A stretch of 38,257 bases of DNA from JAGLRQ01 sp965369805 (lineage in GTDB: Bacteria > Auribacterota > UBA6266): NCBI GenBank assembly GCA_965369805.1, contig CBDURG010000001.1, forward strand, positions 1 to 38,257. Reading direction: 5' to 3'. The notes beneath the pieces were generated by a model, which had not been told where the DNA came from, did no database searches, and was given only the letters and a program-made list of their open reading frames with translations. Position numbers and translations under genes: made by a program. This document shows, piece after piece, positions 1-7,865 of this stretch; position 1 is the first letter of the stretch; each line of letters opens with the position of its first letter.

Positions 1-394
1 CTACTTGAAGTCGAGGCTTAGGTTTTTCAGATTTCACTTCAGGAACCTTTTCTTCTATTTTCGCTTTGGAAATTTGAACCTTTTTTACATCTTTACCACC
101 TACTTCATTTAAAGCGGAAGATAGAGTAGGCTCTATGATCTTTTCTTTTAGTGAATGCTCTGCCGTATTTGTAATATCAGAAGCTATTATTTTTTCAAAT
201 CTTTGTACTTTAGATCCAATATTTTTTACCCCATCATCCAATTTAATTTTAGTAGACTTTAAGTTTTCAAATTCTTTTCTCAAATCAAAATACAATGATA
301 GTTTTTCATATGTCGCTTCACCAAAAGAAAATCCACAATACTTGCATTGTTTCGCAAGATAGTTAATAACCTGGGTACACTTTGGACATTTCAT
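1..394 (-). CDS. N-terminal part of a zinc-ribbon/coiled-coil protein (runs off the left edge)
   Basis: This frame is open from an ATG at 394 to the window edge and gives 131 residues without a stop. A strong ribosome site (GGAGG) sits five bases before the ATG. The protein opens with a small zinc ribbon, CxxC-x10-CxxC (Cys3, Cys6, Cys17, Cys20). A charged helical stretch rich in Lys and Glu follows (about 28-130), likely coiled coil or linker. No signal peptide or membrane segment is visible in this part. Such ribbons often precede multi-pass membrane or scaffold domains, so the missing C-terminus will decide the family. It lies downstream of the truncated transporter on the same strand. The gene call is fairly sure; the function is unknown. 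Confidence 0.7.
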   Translation of the reverse strand, partial: MKCPKCTQVINYLAKQCKYCGFSFGEATYEKLSLYFDLRKEFENLKSTKIKLDDGVKNIGSKVQRFEKIIASDITNTAEHSLKEKIIEPTLSSALNEVGGKDVKKVQISKAKIEEKVPEVKSEKPKPRLQV

Positions 395-470
395 ATTATC
401 CTCCGTTTTTTTCAACTTTTATTCAAAGGCCTGTTTCCACTTCTCCCAACAGCTAACCTCTTAATTGCTT

Positions 471-764
471 TTAAATCCAGCCGCCTTGTTCTAAGAATAG
501 GAAAATTTTCCACCTTATAAGAACAATCAGCCTTCGGAATCCACAGGTTGGGATTTTTTTTGTTTTTATTTCTTCAATTATTTCCTGTGGGATAATAAAT
601 GCAGCACCCGCAAGAGCAACAAGGCGGCTTGCTTCAACTTCCGACCTGACGATTTTAACAGCTATAAGGGAAATAAGCATTTTAAAAGCATTATCATTAA
701 AAGCTCCTAAAAATTGTGTTATATTAAGGCTCCAAAAGCTTCGCCCTAAATTTTTTGAATTCAT
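471..764 (-). pseudogene. Truncated LplT/Aas-type MFS transporter (5' remnant)
   Basis: The first 60 or so residues match the start of major facilitator transporters related to lysophospholipid transporter LplT and the N-terminal half of acyl-ACP synthetase fusions. The tell-tale stretch is SFWSLNITQFLGAFNDNAFK, followed by a hydrophobic helix and an ALAGAAFIIP-like second helix. The frame then runs into about 37 unrelated residues and stops. The usual protein has about 400 residues and 12 helices, so most of the gene is gone. Start codon and ribosome site (GGAGG at the proper distance) are intact, and it sits last in a marR-hydrolase-transporter run. A deletion joining the 5' end to unrelated sequence is the simplest explanation. 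Confidence 0.7.
486..526. repeat. Imperfect inverted repeat centred on GGAAAATTTTCC
   Basis: Two arms of about 20 bases face each other around the perfect palindrome GGAAAATTTTCC. The outer arms share TTGTTCT/AGAACAA. It lies in the unrelated 3' tail of the truncated transporter and may mark the junction of the deletion. No U-tract follows on either strand, so a terminator is unlikely. Confidence 0.4.
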
Positions 765-808
765 TTAGCCCTCCATGTTGGACATATTTTTAACTATAAG
801 GTCTTCAT

Positions 809-1534
809 TTAATTGTTCATTCTTTTCTTTTTCAGCCAGCTAGTAATTATATTGATAAACTTTTGCGGATCCTGCTTATACATATATTCTGCATGTGTAC
901 CGTCTTTGACAATAATCAATTCCACATTTTGCGGGGCCGCATCTTTGAGTTCAATGCTGTGATGATGGTCAATTACCCAATCCTTCGTACCATGCAGCAT
1001 AAGAACAGGAATTTTTACCTTTTTTATATTTTCAAGATTCTCCGGTTTATTCATAAAAATGTTAAATCCCCACACCTTTTTGCCCGAGCCAATATTTTCT
1101 ATAGCGGTTTTTATTGCGGCAAATGTCCATAACTTAGGCCTTATTTTGCTGAAAGAAGCCGGCGGACTTATTAAAATAAGAGCGTTTACACAGTTATTTT
1201 TTACGGCCGCGGCAAGAGACACCAATGCGCCAAGAGAAAACCCCATGAGAATTATACTATTATATTTTTTTTTAAAAAAATCAAGACCTGCTTGAATGTC
1301 CAAAGCTTCTTTTGCTCCATAAGTATATTTTCCTGTGCTTTTTCCGTGCCCTCTCATATCAATGGTTAAAACATCAAAACTCTTAGCCATCTTCTCCGAA
1401 ATAGACTTAAACGCTGGGGAATCCTTATATTCAAGAAACCCGTGGCATATAATAATTACAACTGAATTACCATTTTCATACCAGTTGGCATGTATTTTTT
1501 CAGAATCTTTTGTATCAAGAATTATTTCCTTCAC
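809..1534 (-). CDS. Alpha/beta hydrolase (serine esterase/lipase-like)
   Basis: A 241-residue alpha/beta-hydrolase without signal peptide, so probably cytoplasmic. An oxyanion-side HGF motif lies at 31-33, DMRGHG at 59-64, the nucleophile elbow GFSLG has Ser100, an acidic residue is available in HGTKDWVID (Asp185 or Asp189), and His214 lies in DGTHAEY. This is a complete catalytic triad of the monoacylglycerol-lipase/esterase type. The start overlaps the end of the MarR gene by 20 bases, so the two are translationally coupled. Substrate is not readable. The regulator and the transporter remnant suggest a lipid or small ester substrate. Confidence 0.85.
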   Translation of the reverse strand: MKEIILDTKDSEKIHANWYENGNSVVIIICHGFLEYKDSPAFKSISEKMAKSFDVLTIDMRGHGKSTGKYTYGAKEALDIQAGLDFFKKKYNSIILMGFSLGALVSLAAAVKNNCVNALILISPPASFSKIRPKLWTFAAIKTAIENIGSGKKVWGFNIFMNKPENLENIKKVKIPVLMLHGTKDWVIDHHHSIELKDAAPQNVELIIVKDGTHAEYMYKQDPQKFINIITSWLKKKRMNN

Positions 1535-1985
1535 TGCGCAGTTTCTCCATTATTCCGATAATTTGTTTGCTCTCACTTAGTGAAATACCGTTCATAAAAC
1601 CATTTACTTCGTTTGAATATTCTTTATCTACCGCGTTACCGACCTCTTCTCCTTTTCTGGTCAACCGAATCAAATAATGTCTTCTGTCCTTTTTATCTCC
1701 ACTCCTTGTAACCAGATTAGCTTTTGCCATCCTGTCAATAAGGCCTGTAACATTTGCTCTGTTAACCAGAAGACGGTTCGCAATTTCTACCTGTGTAAGG
1801 CATTTCTCCCCGGAATATTTAAGCACCATAAGCAGGTTAAACTGTGCCGTCGTTAAACCAAACTTTACAAAAAACCGGTCCCCTTTCTTGGAAATATACG
1901 AGGCGCTTCTCAATATATTCAAGAGGGCTTCATGTTTTTTGTTCTCAAAAGGTGCCGGTAGTTTTAGTTCTTGCTGCAAGCTCAT
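1515..1985 (-). CDS. MarR-family transcriptional regulator
   Basis: A 156-residue MarR-type winged-helix protein. The central part (about 45-115) shows the usual helix-turn-helix and wing: TAQFNLLMVLKY, LTQVEIANRLLVNRANVTGL, and DRRHYLIRLTRKGE in the wing. The ends form the dimer helices. It is first in an operon with a hydrolase (20-base overlap) and a former transporter, a common arrangement in which MarR represses its own operon until a phenolic or lipophilic ligand binds. A perfect 14-base palindrome overlaps the promoter just upstream and is a good operator candidate. The ribosome site is GGGGAAGG. Confidence 0.9.
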   Translation of the reverse strand: MSLQQELKLPAPFENKKHEALLNILRSASYISKKGDRFFVKFGLTTAQFNLLMVLKYSGEKCLTQVEIANRLLVNRANVTGLIDRMAKANLVTRSGDKKDRRHYLIRLTRKGEEVGNAVDKEYSNEVNGFMNGISLSESKQIIGIMEKLRSEGNNS

Positions 1986-2016
1986 TTTCCTTCCCCTTTT
2001 AGTTTATTTATTAACT

Positions 2017-2050
2017 GTTAATATATTAACATCTAAAGAAATTCTGTCAA
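2017..2050 (-). promoter_or_regulatory. marR promoter with overlapping MarR-type operator
   Basis: On the minus strand a consensus -35 TTGACA (2050-2045) is followed after 16-17 bases by an AT-rich -10 (TAATAT/AATATA). The -10 lies inside the perfect palindrome GTTAATATATTAAC at 2017-2030. A dyad over the -10 about 30 bases before the marR start codon is what an autorepressed MarR gene should show. The promoter is seen; the binding by this MarR is inferred. Confidence 0.7.
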
Positions 2051-2305
2051 GCGGAATTTTTTATTTGTTATTTTGTATATGCCGTAGAGAATAATTATGA
2101 ATTACAATCTACGGATTATGGGAACAGAGGACTAAAATTAGACGCAGATTAAGTATGATAAATTATAAAAGAATATGAATTAACAAAATATTGTAAAAAA
2201 GATCAGCGTAAATCATAAATTTTCAGTGTTAATCAGCATTGAATACTAAAAGTCTTTTTTAACGACTCACTAAGTATGATTCACAAAATACAGTTTACTA
2301 TATTG
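2051..2305. other. Non-coding AT-rich gap between marR and pfp
   Basis: No credible gene, RNA or strong terminator is visible. The stretch 2140-2250 contains loosely related words such as gcagattaa, atcagcgtaaatc and ttaatcagc, resembling a decayed intergenic repeat, but the match is too weak to call. Confidence 0.5.
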
Positions 2306-3523
2306 TTATTTATTCAGTATTTTAGGAACTCTGTTCATCTCCAGTTTGCCAATCGGCGGCAATTTCCCTGTGAGAGGTTTTACATAGTCTATGTAGTCTT
2401 CCGTAATATTGTTACCCTCTTTGTTTATATACTTTTTATCCAGGGGTTTTGTCCTCTTGGCAACATTGGCAAGATCCGTTCTATCAAATTCGACTTTATA
2501 ACTGCCGCCGGCCGCAAGCCTTTTTATAATAACACTACCGTCTATATTCGCGCTCACGGCAAACTGTACGGCTTTTTCCCCAACTTTTCTGGCTTCTTCA
2601 GAATCCACATCTGAAACAACTCCGGGAAAACAACGCTGAAGGTACCCAAATGTATCAGCCCTTACCCTTTTTATCTTGAGCTTTGACCTTACTTCCGCGG
2701 CAAGATAATCACCAAGGGCACCGCTCCCGCTCAATTGAACATTCCCATGAGCATCCTTTTCGCCGCTTGTAAATATGGGATTGCCATCTTTATCATGAAT
2801 ACCCTCGGAAACACAAATAACAGCTCTTCCATATTTTGTATATACCTTATCAACATCATCAGTAAATTTCTTAATATCAAAAACTGTTTCCGGGACATAA
2901 ATCAAATGAGGGCCATCATCTTCATATTTTCTTGCGAGTATAGTTGCCGCGGTAAGAAATCCCGCATGCCTACCCATAACCACATCAATTTTAATACCGG
3001 GCAGGGAACGGTTATCAAGATTGTCTCCCATTACAGCGCAGGCAACAAATTTCGCGGCACTTCCGTATCCCGGGCAGTGATCTGTTACAAGAAGGTCATT
3101 ATCTATGGTTTTGGGAATATGAAACACCCTGAGTTCAAAATCATCCTGGCGCGCGATTTCGTTAACTATATTAGCAGTTTCAGCAGTATCATTACCGCCA
3201 ATATAGAAAAAATATCTCACATTATGAGCCTTGAATACTTCAAACATCTTCATGCAGTCTTCTTTTTTTGGCTTCATCCTTATGGATTTAAGGCCGGAAG
3301 ACGGCGTTTCCGCGACAAGTTCAAGAGCCTCAATACTTTCCTGTGTAAGATCCGCGAAATTTTCTTCAAGTATTCCCTTTACCCCCTGAATCGCGCCATA
3401 AACCTTCCGCATATGGGAATATTTCGAACACTCTCTTACAACACCTATGAGACTCTGGTTAATAACACAGGTCGGGCCGCCTGACTGGCCGACAACAACG
3501 TTCCCGGTTAATGTATCACTCAT
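2306..3523 (-). CDS. pfp: PPi-dependent 6-phosphofructokinase
   Basis: A 405-residue member of the phosphofructokinase family, which phosphorylates fructose 6-phosphate in glycolysis. The N-terminal nucleotide/PPi loop is GQSGGPTCVINQ (12-23). The fructose-phosphate and catalytic motif PKTIDND is at 137-143 and MGRHAGF at 183-189. The decisive position is GGND at 109-112. ATP enzymes carry Gly in the last place, whereas an Asp there blocks ATP and marks PPi users. Here Asp112 is present, while the preceding Asp of the usual GGDD is Asn111. A PPi enzyme is therefore the best call, reversible and energy-saving, as in many anaerobes. It stands alone with its own promoter and an AGGAGG ribosome site. 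Confidence 0.85.
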   Translation of the reverse strand: MSDTLTGNVVVGQSGGPTCVINQSLIGVVRECSKYSHMRKVYGAIQGVKGILEENFADLTQESIEALELVAETPSSGLKSIRMKPKKEDCMKMFEVFKAHNVRYFFYIGGNDTAETANIVNEIARQDDFELRVFHIPKTIDNDLLVTDHCPGYGSAAKFVACAVMGDNLDNRSLPGIKIDVVMGRHAGFLTAATILARKYEDDGPHLIYVPETVFDIKKFTDDVDKVYTKYGRAVICVSEGIHDKDGNPIFTSGEKDAHGNVQLSGSGALGDYLAAEVRSKLKIKRVRADTFGYLQRCFPGVVSDVDSEEARKVGEKAVQFAVSANIDGSVIIKRLAAGGSYKVEFDRTDLANVAKRTKPLDKKYINKEGNNITEDYIDYVKPLTGKLPPIGKLEMNRVPKILNK

Positions 3524-3561
3524 AAAAACACCTCCTGATTACAATTTAAGTAAGTTGGAAT

Positions 3562-3589
3562 ATTATATCAAAGATATCAAATTTGAAAA
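3562..3589 (-). promoter_or_regulatory. Promoter of the phosphofructokinase gene
   Basis: Minus strand: a perfect -10 TATAAT (3567-3562) and a moderate -35 TTTTCA (3589-3584) spaced by 16 bases, 39 bases ahead of the start codon. No operator-like dyad overlaps it. Confidence 0.55.
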
Positions 3590-3710
3590 TAAAAGAATTA
3601 GCTATCAACCTTCAGCTATCGGCTGCCAGCAAAAGAAAAAAGGTTGGAAGCTGAGAGATAGTGTCTAAAAGCTAATCTTTTTTTACTATATACTATATAC
3701 GGTTTTTCAG

Positions 3711-3739
3711 TTGACTTATCCCGGATTCTTTTAGAAAAT
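3711..3739 (+). promoter_or_regulatory. Promoter of the AsmA-like gene
   Basis: TTGACT, 17 bases, GAAAAT, placing the transcript start only a few bases before the ATG at 3749. No ribosome site is seen, so the message may be almost leaderless. A similar sequence (CGGATTCTT, TTAGAA, TATA) precedes the MATE gene at 33439-33463. Confidence 0.45.
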
Positions 3740-3748
3740 AGCTATATT

Positions 3749-4456
3749 ATGAAAAAGATTTTTAAACGCTTACTCATTCTCTCGGTTATTATTCTTATCT
3801 TTTCCATCGCAAAAGACTCTCTCATAAAAGCAGTTATAGAAAAGGGATTTAAATCTGCCACAGACTCTACAATAACTATTGGCTCTCTTAATCTGAACAT
3901 CCTGAAATCAACACTAACTCTCAGGAATATTGCTATACACAATCCCCCGGGATTTTCAAAGGCGCCCATGCTTGAGGTTTCTTCCGTAAGAACAACATAT
4001 GTACTTAAAGGCCTTTTAAATCGTAATATTCACCTTAAAACACTGAAACTTGATATAAAAGCCCTGAACATTGAGCAAAATCCAGACAAAAAAATGAACG
4101 TGGCTTGTTTAACAAAAAACCACGAATCCAAAAAACCACCACCTAACGAGAAACAAAGCCCTACAATAAACTCATCCGGGAAGAAAAAAATGAGTTTTTT
4201 AATTGACGAGTTTATTCTTTCGTTTGATGAGGCTTCTTATTCCGGGCCATATGTAGCTGGGAGTAAACTTATCGCAAAGATACAACTTCAAAACAAGCGT
4301 TTTACTAATATTAAATCCGGGAAAGAATTGATAGATATAATTATGAAAAATTCGGGGATCGCTCAGATAAGGAATTTGTTTTCGGATAAACCGGGATCAT
4401 TGAAAAAAAATATTGAAGATACTATTAAAGCAATAAAAAGAGCTTTTAAGAAATAA
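3749..4456 (+). CDS. AsmA-like membrane-anchored protein
   Basis: A 235-residue protein with one N-terminal membrane helix (about 6-22), followed by a region typical of the start of AsmA/DUF748 proteins: ITIGSLNLNILKSTLTLRNI, then NPPGFSKAPMLEVSSV and LLNRNIHLKTLKLD. These proteins sit in the inner membrane with a large periplasmic beta-rich part and are linked to lipid traffic toward the outer membrane. Here the protein is short; large AsmA proteins have 600-1000 residues. A Lys/Pro-rich linker lies at about 115-150 and a basic tail ends in AIKRAFKK. The end overlaps the convergent glycosyltransferase gene by 11 bases. Family assignment is moderate. Confidence 0.65.
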   Translation: MKKIFKRLLILSVIILIFSIAKDSLIKAVIEKGFKSATDSTITIGSLNLNILKSTLTLRNIAIHNPPGFSKAPMLEVSSVRTTYVLKGLLNRNIHLKTLKLDIKALNIEQNPDKKMNVACLTKNHESKKPPPNEKQSPTINSSGKKKMSFLIDEFILSFDEASYSGPYVAGSKLIAKIQLQNKRFTNIKSGKELIDIIMKNSGIAQIRNLFSDKPGSLKKNIEDTIKAIKRAFKK

Positions 4457-5705
4457 GCTTTTTTATATGTTTATGGTAAATCGAGGGCCATGAATAGTTC
4501 AGCATAACCTCTTTGAAATTTTTGTGGACAATACTTCTCTTATACGCGTTCAAAATTCTTTTAGCAATCTTACAGGAATCTTCCTTAAGCCCAAAATAGG
4601 CCGCGCTATCTCCAAAAACTTCCGGAAGAGGCTCAATATTACTACAAAAAATCGGCATCCTGAAAAGTCCCGCTTCAAGAAGCGGAAGGCCAAAACCCTC
4701 CTGGGTCGAGGTAAGAAGAAGCATATCGCACAATCTATAAAGGTTTCTCAGCGCGTGTAAATCAATCCTTACTTTTACTCCACCAGCCGTTTCCCTGTTA
4801 TGCATGAAAACAACCTGTTTTTCAACCCCTTTCTTTTTCCTGTAATTAAACAAAAAATCATAATACTCTGTTGCTTCTTTATTGTGCGGGTCCGGCGGGC
4901 CCGTTATAATGAAAAGAACATTTAAGCCCATTTTCTTGAGTTCATAGATTATATCAATACCTTTTTCAATATTTTTCCTTTTAAGCACCCTCGTAGGAAA
5001 AAATGAAATAATATCTTTTTCAAAAAATTTGTATTTCAAAGCAAATTTCCAGATTTCAGGAGAAATGTTCAAAAGGTTTTTAACATCGATACCGTTTGGA
5101 ACCACCGCAATCTTCTTTTCCCCTACTTTAAAAAGCTCCGCGAGTTGTTTTTGCCTTTCCTGGGATATCGTTACATATTTAGCTCGAGGATTTAATTTAA
5201 AAAGAAGGTTTCTCGGATATTTATCTCTGAACTTTATTAAATAGTCAGGGTTAATGAGGCTGGCATCATGACACCAGACAATAAACTTTATATTTTCCTT
5301 TTCATCAATAAGTTCATACAATGCAGCTGTAAGAACCTTGTTAAAATGCATTGTCATCACATTATGAATAATACATTTTGACATACCAACAAGAGCTTTC
5401 TTCAATTTCTTTTTTAATAGTCTTTTCGCCCACTCAAAAACCTCAGGATTTAATCTCCCATTTTTCTTGAAAGAACTTTTAACGATCGGGTTTCCTCCCC
5501 ATATTTCCTCTATCTTACATATCTCTATATCCGGGTTACTGTTAGCCTCCCCTCCTGAAGCAGTAATAACCCTGACTTTGTATCCCATATCCGTTAATAT
5601 ATTAGCCTGTCCTTCCATAACAAACTCAACACCGCCAATAACAGGCGGGTAAGAATAATGAAGCAGTGCTATTTTTTTCCTACGCGACCTTTTATGAACA
5701 GCCAT
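4446..5705 (-). CDS. Family 4 glycosyltransferase
   Basis: A 419-residue GT-B fold retaining glycosyltransferase. The N-terminal acceptor domain shows HYSYPPVIGGVEFVM (16-30) and HNVMTMHFN (114-122). The donor domain shows FPTRVLKRKNIEKGI (236-250) and the family's EX7E signature, Glu336 to Glu344 in EGFGLPLLE. No signal peptide, so it acts in the cytoplasm on a nucleotide sugar. It follows glycerate 2-kinase by about 50 bases on the same strand and is probably co-transcribed. This neighbour makes a glycerate-based glycoside such as glucosyl- or mannosylglucosylglycerate one possibility, but a cell-surface sugar transferase is equally allowed. Donor and acceptor cannot be read from the sequence. 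Confidence 0.85.
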   Translation of the reverse strand: MAVHKRSRRKKIALLHYSYPPVIGGVEFVMEGQANILTDMGYKVRVITASGGEANSNPDIEICKIEEIWGGNPIVKSSFKKNGRLNPEVFEWAKRLLKKKLKKALVGMSKCIIHNVMTMHFNKVLTAALYELIDEKENIKFIVWCHDASLINPDYLIKFRDKYPRNLLFKLNPRAKYVTISQERQKQLAELFKVGEKKIAVVPNGIDVKNLLNISPEIWKFALKYKFFEKDIISFFPTRVLKRKNIEKGIDIIYELKKMGLNVLFIITGPPDPHNKEATEYYDFLFNYRKKKGVEKQVVFMHNRETAGGVKVRIDLHALRNLYRLCDMLLLTSTQEGFGLPLLEAGLFRMPIFCSNIEPLPEVFGDSAAYFGLKEDSCKIAKRILNAYKRSIVHKNFKEVMLNYSWPSIYHKHIKKLIS

Positions 5706-5753
5706 AATTTATTTTCCTCCATGTCTCGTATATAGTATAAAGCCTACAGCTTT

Positions 5754-7088
5754 TTAAGTTATCAGCATCACCCTTATATCCATTACATTTGTTCCGGTTG
5801 GGCCGGTTATATAAAGCCCACCTGCTTTCTTGAAAAAGTTGTATGAATCATTGTTCTCAAGATATTTCAATGGCATTAACTTTTTCTTCATAGCTTTAGC
5901 GCAGGAATTTGAATCCACAATAGCTCCTGCCGCGTCGGTGGGGCCATCTGTACCATCGGTACCAACACTTGAAATTACAATATTTTCACAGCCGCTGATT
6001 GACCCTACACAGGCAAGGCAAAACTCCATATTCCTGCCTCCCTTACCTTTACCCTTTATGGTAACCGTGGTTTCCCCCCCGGAAATAATACACGCGGGTT
6101 TCTTAACAGGGTTATTCGACATCAGAATTTCCTTTGCAATTGCCGCGTGCACTCCGGCAACCTGAAAAGTCTCACCCTCGATAATGGTGGAAAGTATCAA
6201 CGCGTTGTATCCCAGCTTTTTCGCTTTTTTCGCCGCGGCTTCAGCGGCAGCAAAATTGCTCCCTATTACCAGGTTTTGAACTTCCTTGAAAGCGTCATCT
6301 TCAGGTTTCGGTGTTTCAAGAGCCTTCTTTTTAAGCCCTTCACGGATATATTTAATGACTGATTCAGGCATACTCTTTTGAAGTTTGTATTTCTTTATAA
6401 TATCCATGCAGTTTAAAAAAGTTGTAGGATCCGGAGCTGTAACACCGGACGCTATAAATGCTATATCATCACCAATAACATCTGAAAGAATAAGCGATAT
6501 GATTTTTGCCGGGCTAATCATTTTTGCAAGACGCCCCCCTTTAACGGCCGAAATATGTTTTCTCACGGTGTTAACTTCCTGAATAGCGGCCCCTGATTTT
6601 AAAAGAAGTTGTGTTGTCTTCTGTTTATCTCTAAAAGAAACTCCTTTCGCGGGGAGAGGAAAAAGAGCGGAGCCTCCTCCTGATATAAGGCAAAAAACTA
6701 TATCACTCTTTCCGGCTTTTTCAACAAACCGGCAAATTTCACCAGCGCCCTTAAGGCCATTTTTATCCGGCACAGGATGGCCGCACTCATTTATCTTCAA
6801 TTTCTTCAACTTTGCCCCGTGTCCATATTTCGTGTTAATAATACCTCCGGCAAGTTTCTTCCCAAGAATTTTCTCCAAAGGTATTGCCATCTGAGAAGAA
6901 GCTTTTCCCAAACCGACAACATAAATATTATTTACCTTTTTAAGGTTATATTTCCTGTTTCCAACGCGGAGAATATCTCCTGTGATTCTCACCATTTTCT
7001 CGACCGCGCAAATGGGATCAACAGCCTTTATGGATTCTTTAATAATAATGTCCGCGTCTTTTCTCATCAAGCTAAGAGCTCTTTTCAT
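5754..7088 (-). CDS. Glycerate 2-kinase (GK-II, MOFRL family)
   Basis: A 444-residue class II glycerate kinase, converting D-glycerate and ATP to 2-phosphoglycerate. The N-terminal DUF4147 domain carries VVGLGKAS, GHPVPD, LISGGGSALF and NTVRKHISAVKGGRLA. The C-terminal MOFRL domain carries SGGETTV, GGRNMEF, SVGTDGTDGPTDAAGA and the final TGPTGTNVMD. All core motifs are intact and the length is normal. The frame could begin two codons earlier at a GTG (7094), but the AGGG ribosome site is eight bases before the ATG at 7088, which I prefer. It leads a two-gene unit with the glycosyltransferase. Role: glycerate salvage into glycolysis, or balancing glycerate used for glycosides. Confidence 0.92.
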   Translation of the reverse strand: MKRALSLMRKDADIIIKESIKAVDPICAVEKMVRITGDILRVGNRKYNLKKVNNIYVVGLGKASSQMAIPLEKILGKKLAGGIINTKYGHGAKLKKLKINECGHPVPDKNGLKGAGEICRFVEKAGKSDIVFCLISGGGSALFPLPAKGVSFRDKQKTTQLLLKSGAAIQEVNTVRKHISAVKGGRLAKMISPAKIISLILSDVIGDDIAFIASGVTAPDPTTFLNCMDIIKKYKLQKSMPESVIKYIREGLKKKALETPKPEDDAFKEVQNLVIGSNFAAAEAAAKKAKKLGYNALILSTIIEGETFQVAGVHAAIAKEILMSNNPVKKPACIISGGETTVTIKGKGKGGRNMEFCLACVGSISGCENIVISSVGTDGTDGPTDAAGAIVDSNSCAKAMKKKLMPLKYLENNDSYNFFKKAGGLYITGPTGTNVMDIRVMLIT

Positions 7089-7134
7089 ATACACATCCCT
7101 TCGTTTTAGTTTTTACGCGCGCAATCAAAACATA

Positions 7135-7163
7135 TTCACTTTGTACTGCTATTATTATATACT
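7135..7163 (+). promoter_or_regulatory. Promoter of the unknown membrane-protein gene
   Basis: Plus strand: TTCACT (7135-7140), 17 bases, TATACT (7158-7163). It drives the gene at 7212 and shares its -10 region with the minus-strand promoter of glycerate kinase. Confidence 0.6.
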
Positions 7164-7182
7164 AGTCGGCAAGTTCGGTTAA
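7154..7182 (-). promoter_or_regulatory. Promoter of the glycerate kinase-glycosyltransferase unit
   Basis: Minus strand: TTAACC (7182-7177), 17 bases, perfect TATAAT (7159-7154). The -10 overlaps the -10 of the divergent plus-strand promoter, so the two promoters compete for the same bases. Confidence 0.6.
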
Positions 7183-7211
7183 AATGTAATTATTGTAAAA
7201 GACAGGATACA

Positions 7212-7829
7212 ATGTTTAAACATATTCTCAGGGAACTAAAAAAACACGCCCCTTTTACTGCTTTTGGAGCAATTACCGGAATATTAATCATAATATACTT
7301 TCAAAAACTGTCCTTCAAAACTTCATATGATATTTTCTACATACTTCACCCAATGCATATCCTGTTAAGCGCCTTTGTAACCGCGTCCATGTATAAAATC
7401 CACAAAGATAAATGCAGCTTATGGATTCTATTAGCTATTGGCTACACAGGCTCTATAGGAATAGCAACGCTAAGCGATTCATTAACGCCATATCTGGCAG
7501 AGAGCCTGCTTAATATGCCAAACAGGCATGTACACATAGGCTTTATTGAAAAATGGTGGCTTATTAACCCGCTGGCAATATTGGGCGCGGCAATAGCATA
7601 TTTTAAACCAAGAACAAAACTTCCTCACGGCGGGCATGTCTTATTAAGCACCTGGGCATCAGTCTTTCACATTATTATGGCTAAAGGAGAACCTTCACAC
7701 TGGTTCGCGTATATCAGCATTTTTCTGTTTCTTTTTATCGCGGTATGGATACCCTGTTGTTTAAGCGACATTATATTTCCAATGTTATTTGTAAAAGCAG
7801 ATGAAAAAAAGCACCTCCAAAACCATTAA
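7212..7829 (+). CDS. Conserved-looking multi-pass membrane protein of unknown function
   Basis: I do not recognise the family. The 205-residue protein has about six hydrophobic segments (roughly 14-32, 45-62, 70-88, 114-130, 140-156, 164-186) and short loops. Histidines cluster at or near the membrane: HPMH at 46-49, NRHVHIG in the middle, PHGGH and a later FHIIMA. A central SDSLTPYLAESLL loop precedes the second cluster. Such spaced histidines may bind metal or haem, but no known motif is complete. AGGA stands four bases before the ATG. It has its own promoter, divergent from glycerate kinase. Its last codons overlap the terminator of gdhA on the other strand. Confidence 0.75.
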   Translation: MFKHILRELKKHAPFTAFGAITGILIIIYFQKLSFKTSYDIFYILHPMHILLSAFVTASMYKIHKDKCSLWILLAIGYTGSIGIATLSDSLTPYLAESLLNMPNRHVHIGFIEKWWLINPLAILGAAIAYFKPRTKLPHGGHVLLSTWASVFHIIMAKGEPSHWFAYISIFLFLFIAVWIPCCLSDIIFPMLFVKADEKKHLQNH

Positions 7830-7842
7830 ATTTCAGAGGCGC
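7804..7842 (-). terminator. Intrinsic terminator of gdhA
   Basis: On the minus strand a seven-base stem (GCGCCTC/GAGGTGC, one wobble) is followed directly by seven T. It lies just past the gdhA stop and overlaps the end of the convergent membrane-protein gene. Confidence 0.75.
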
Positions 7843-7865
7843 TCTATTAGGGTTCTACTTATTTC

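Noticed and set aside
2100..2275. Small RNA or repeat element between marR and pfp
   Set aside because: Some words recur loosely, but there is no stable hairpin, promoter-terminator pair or clear repeat unit.
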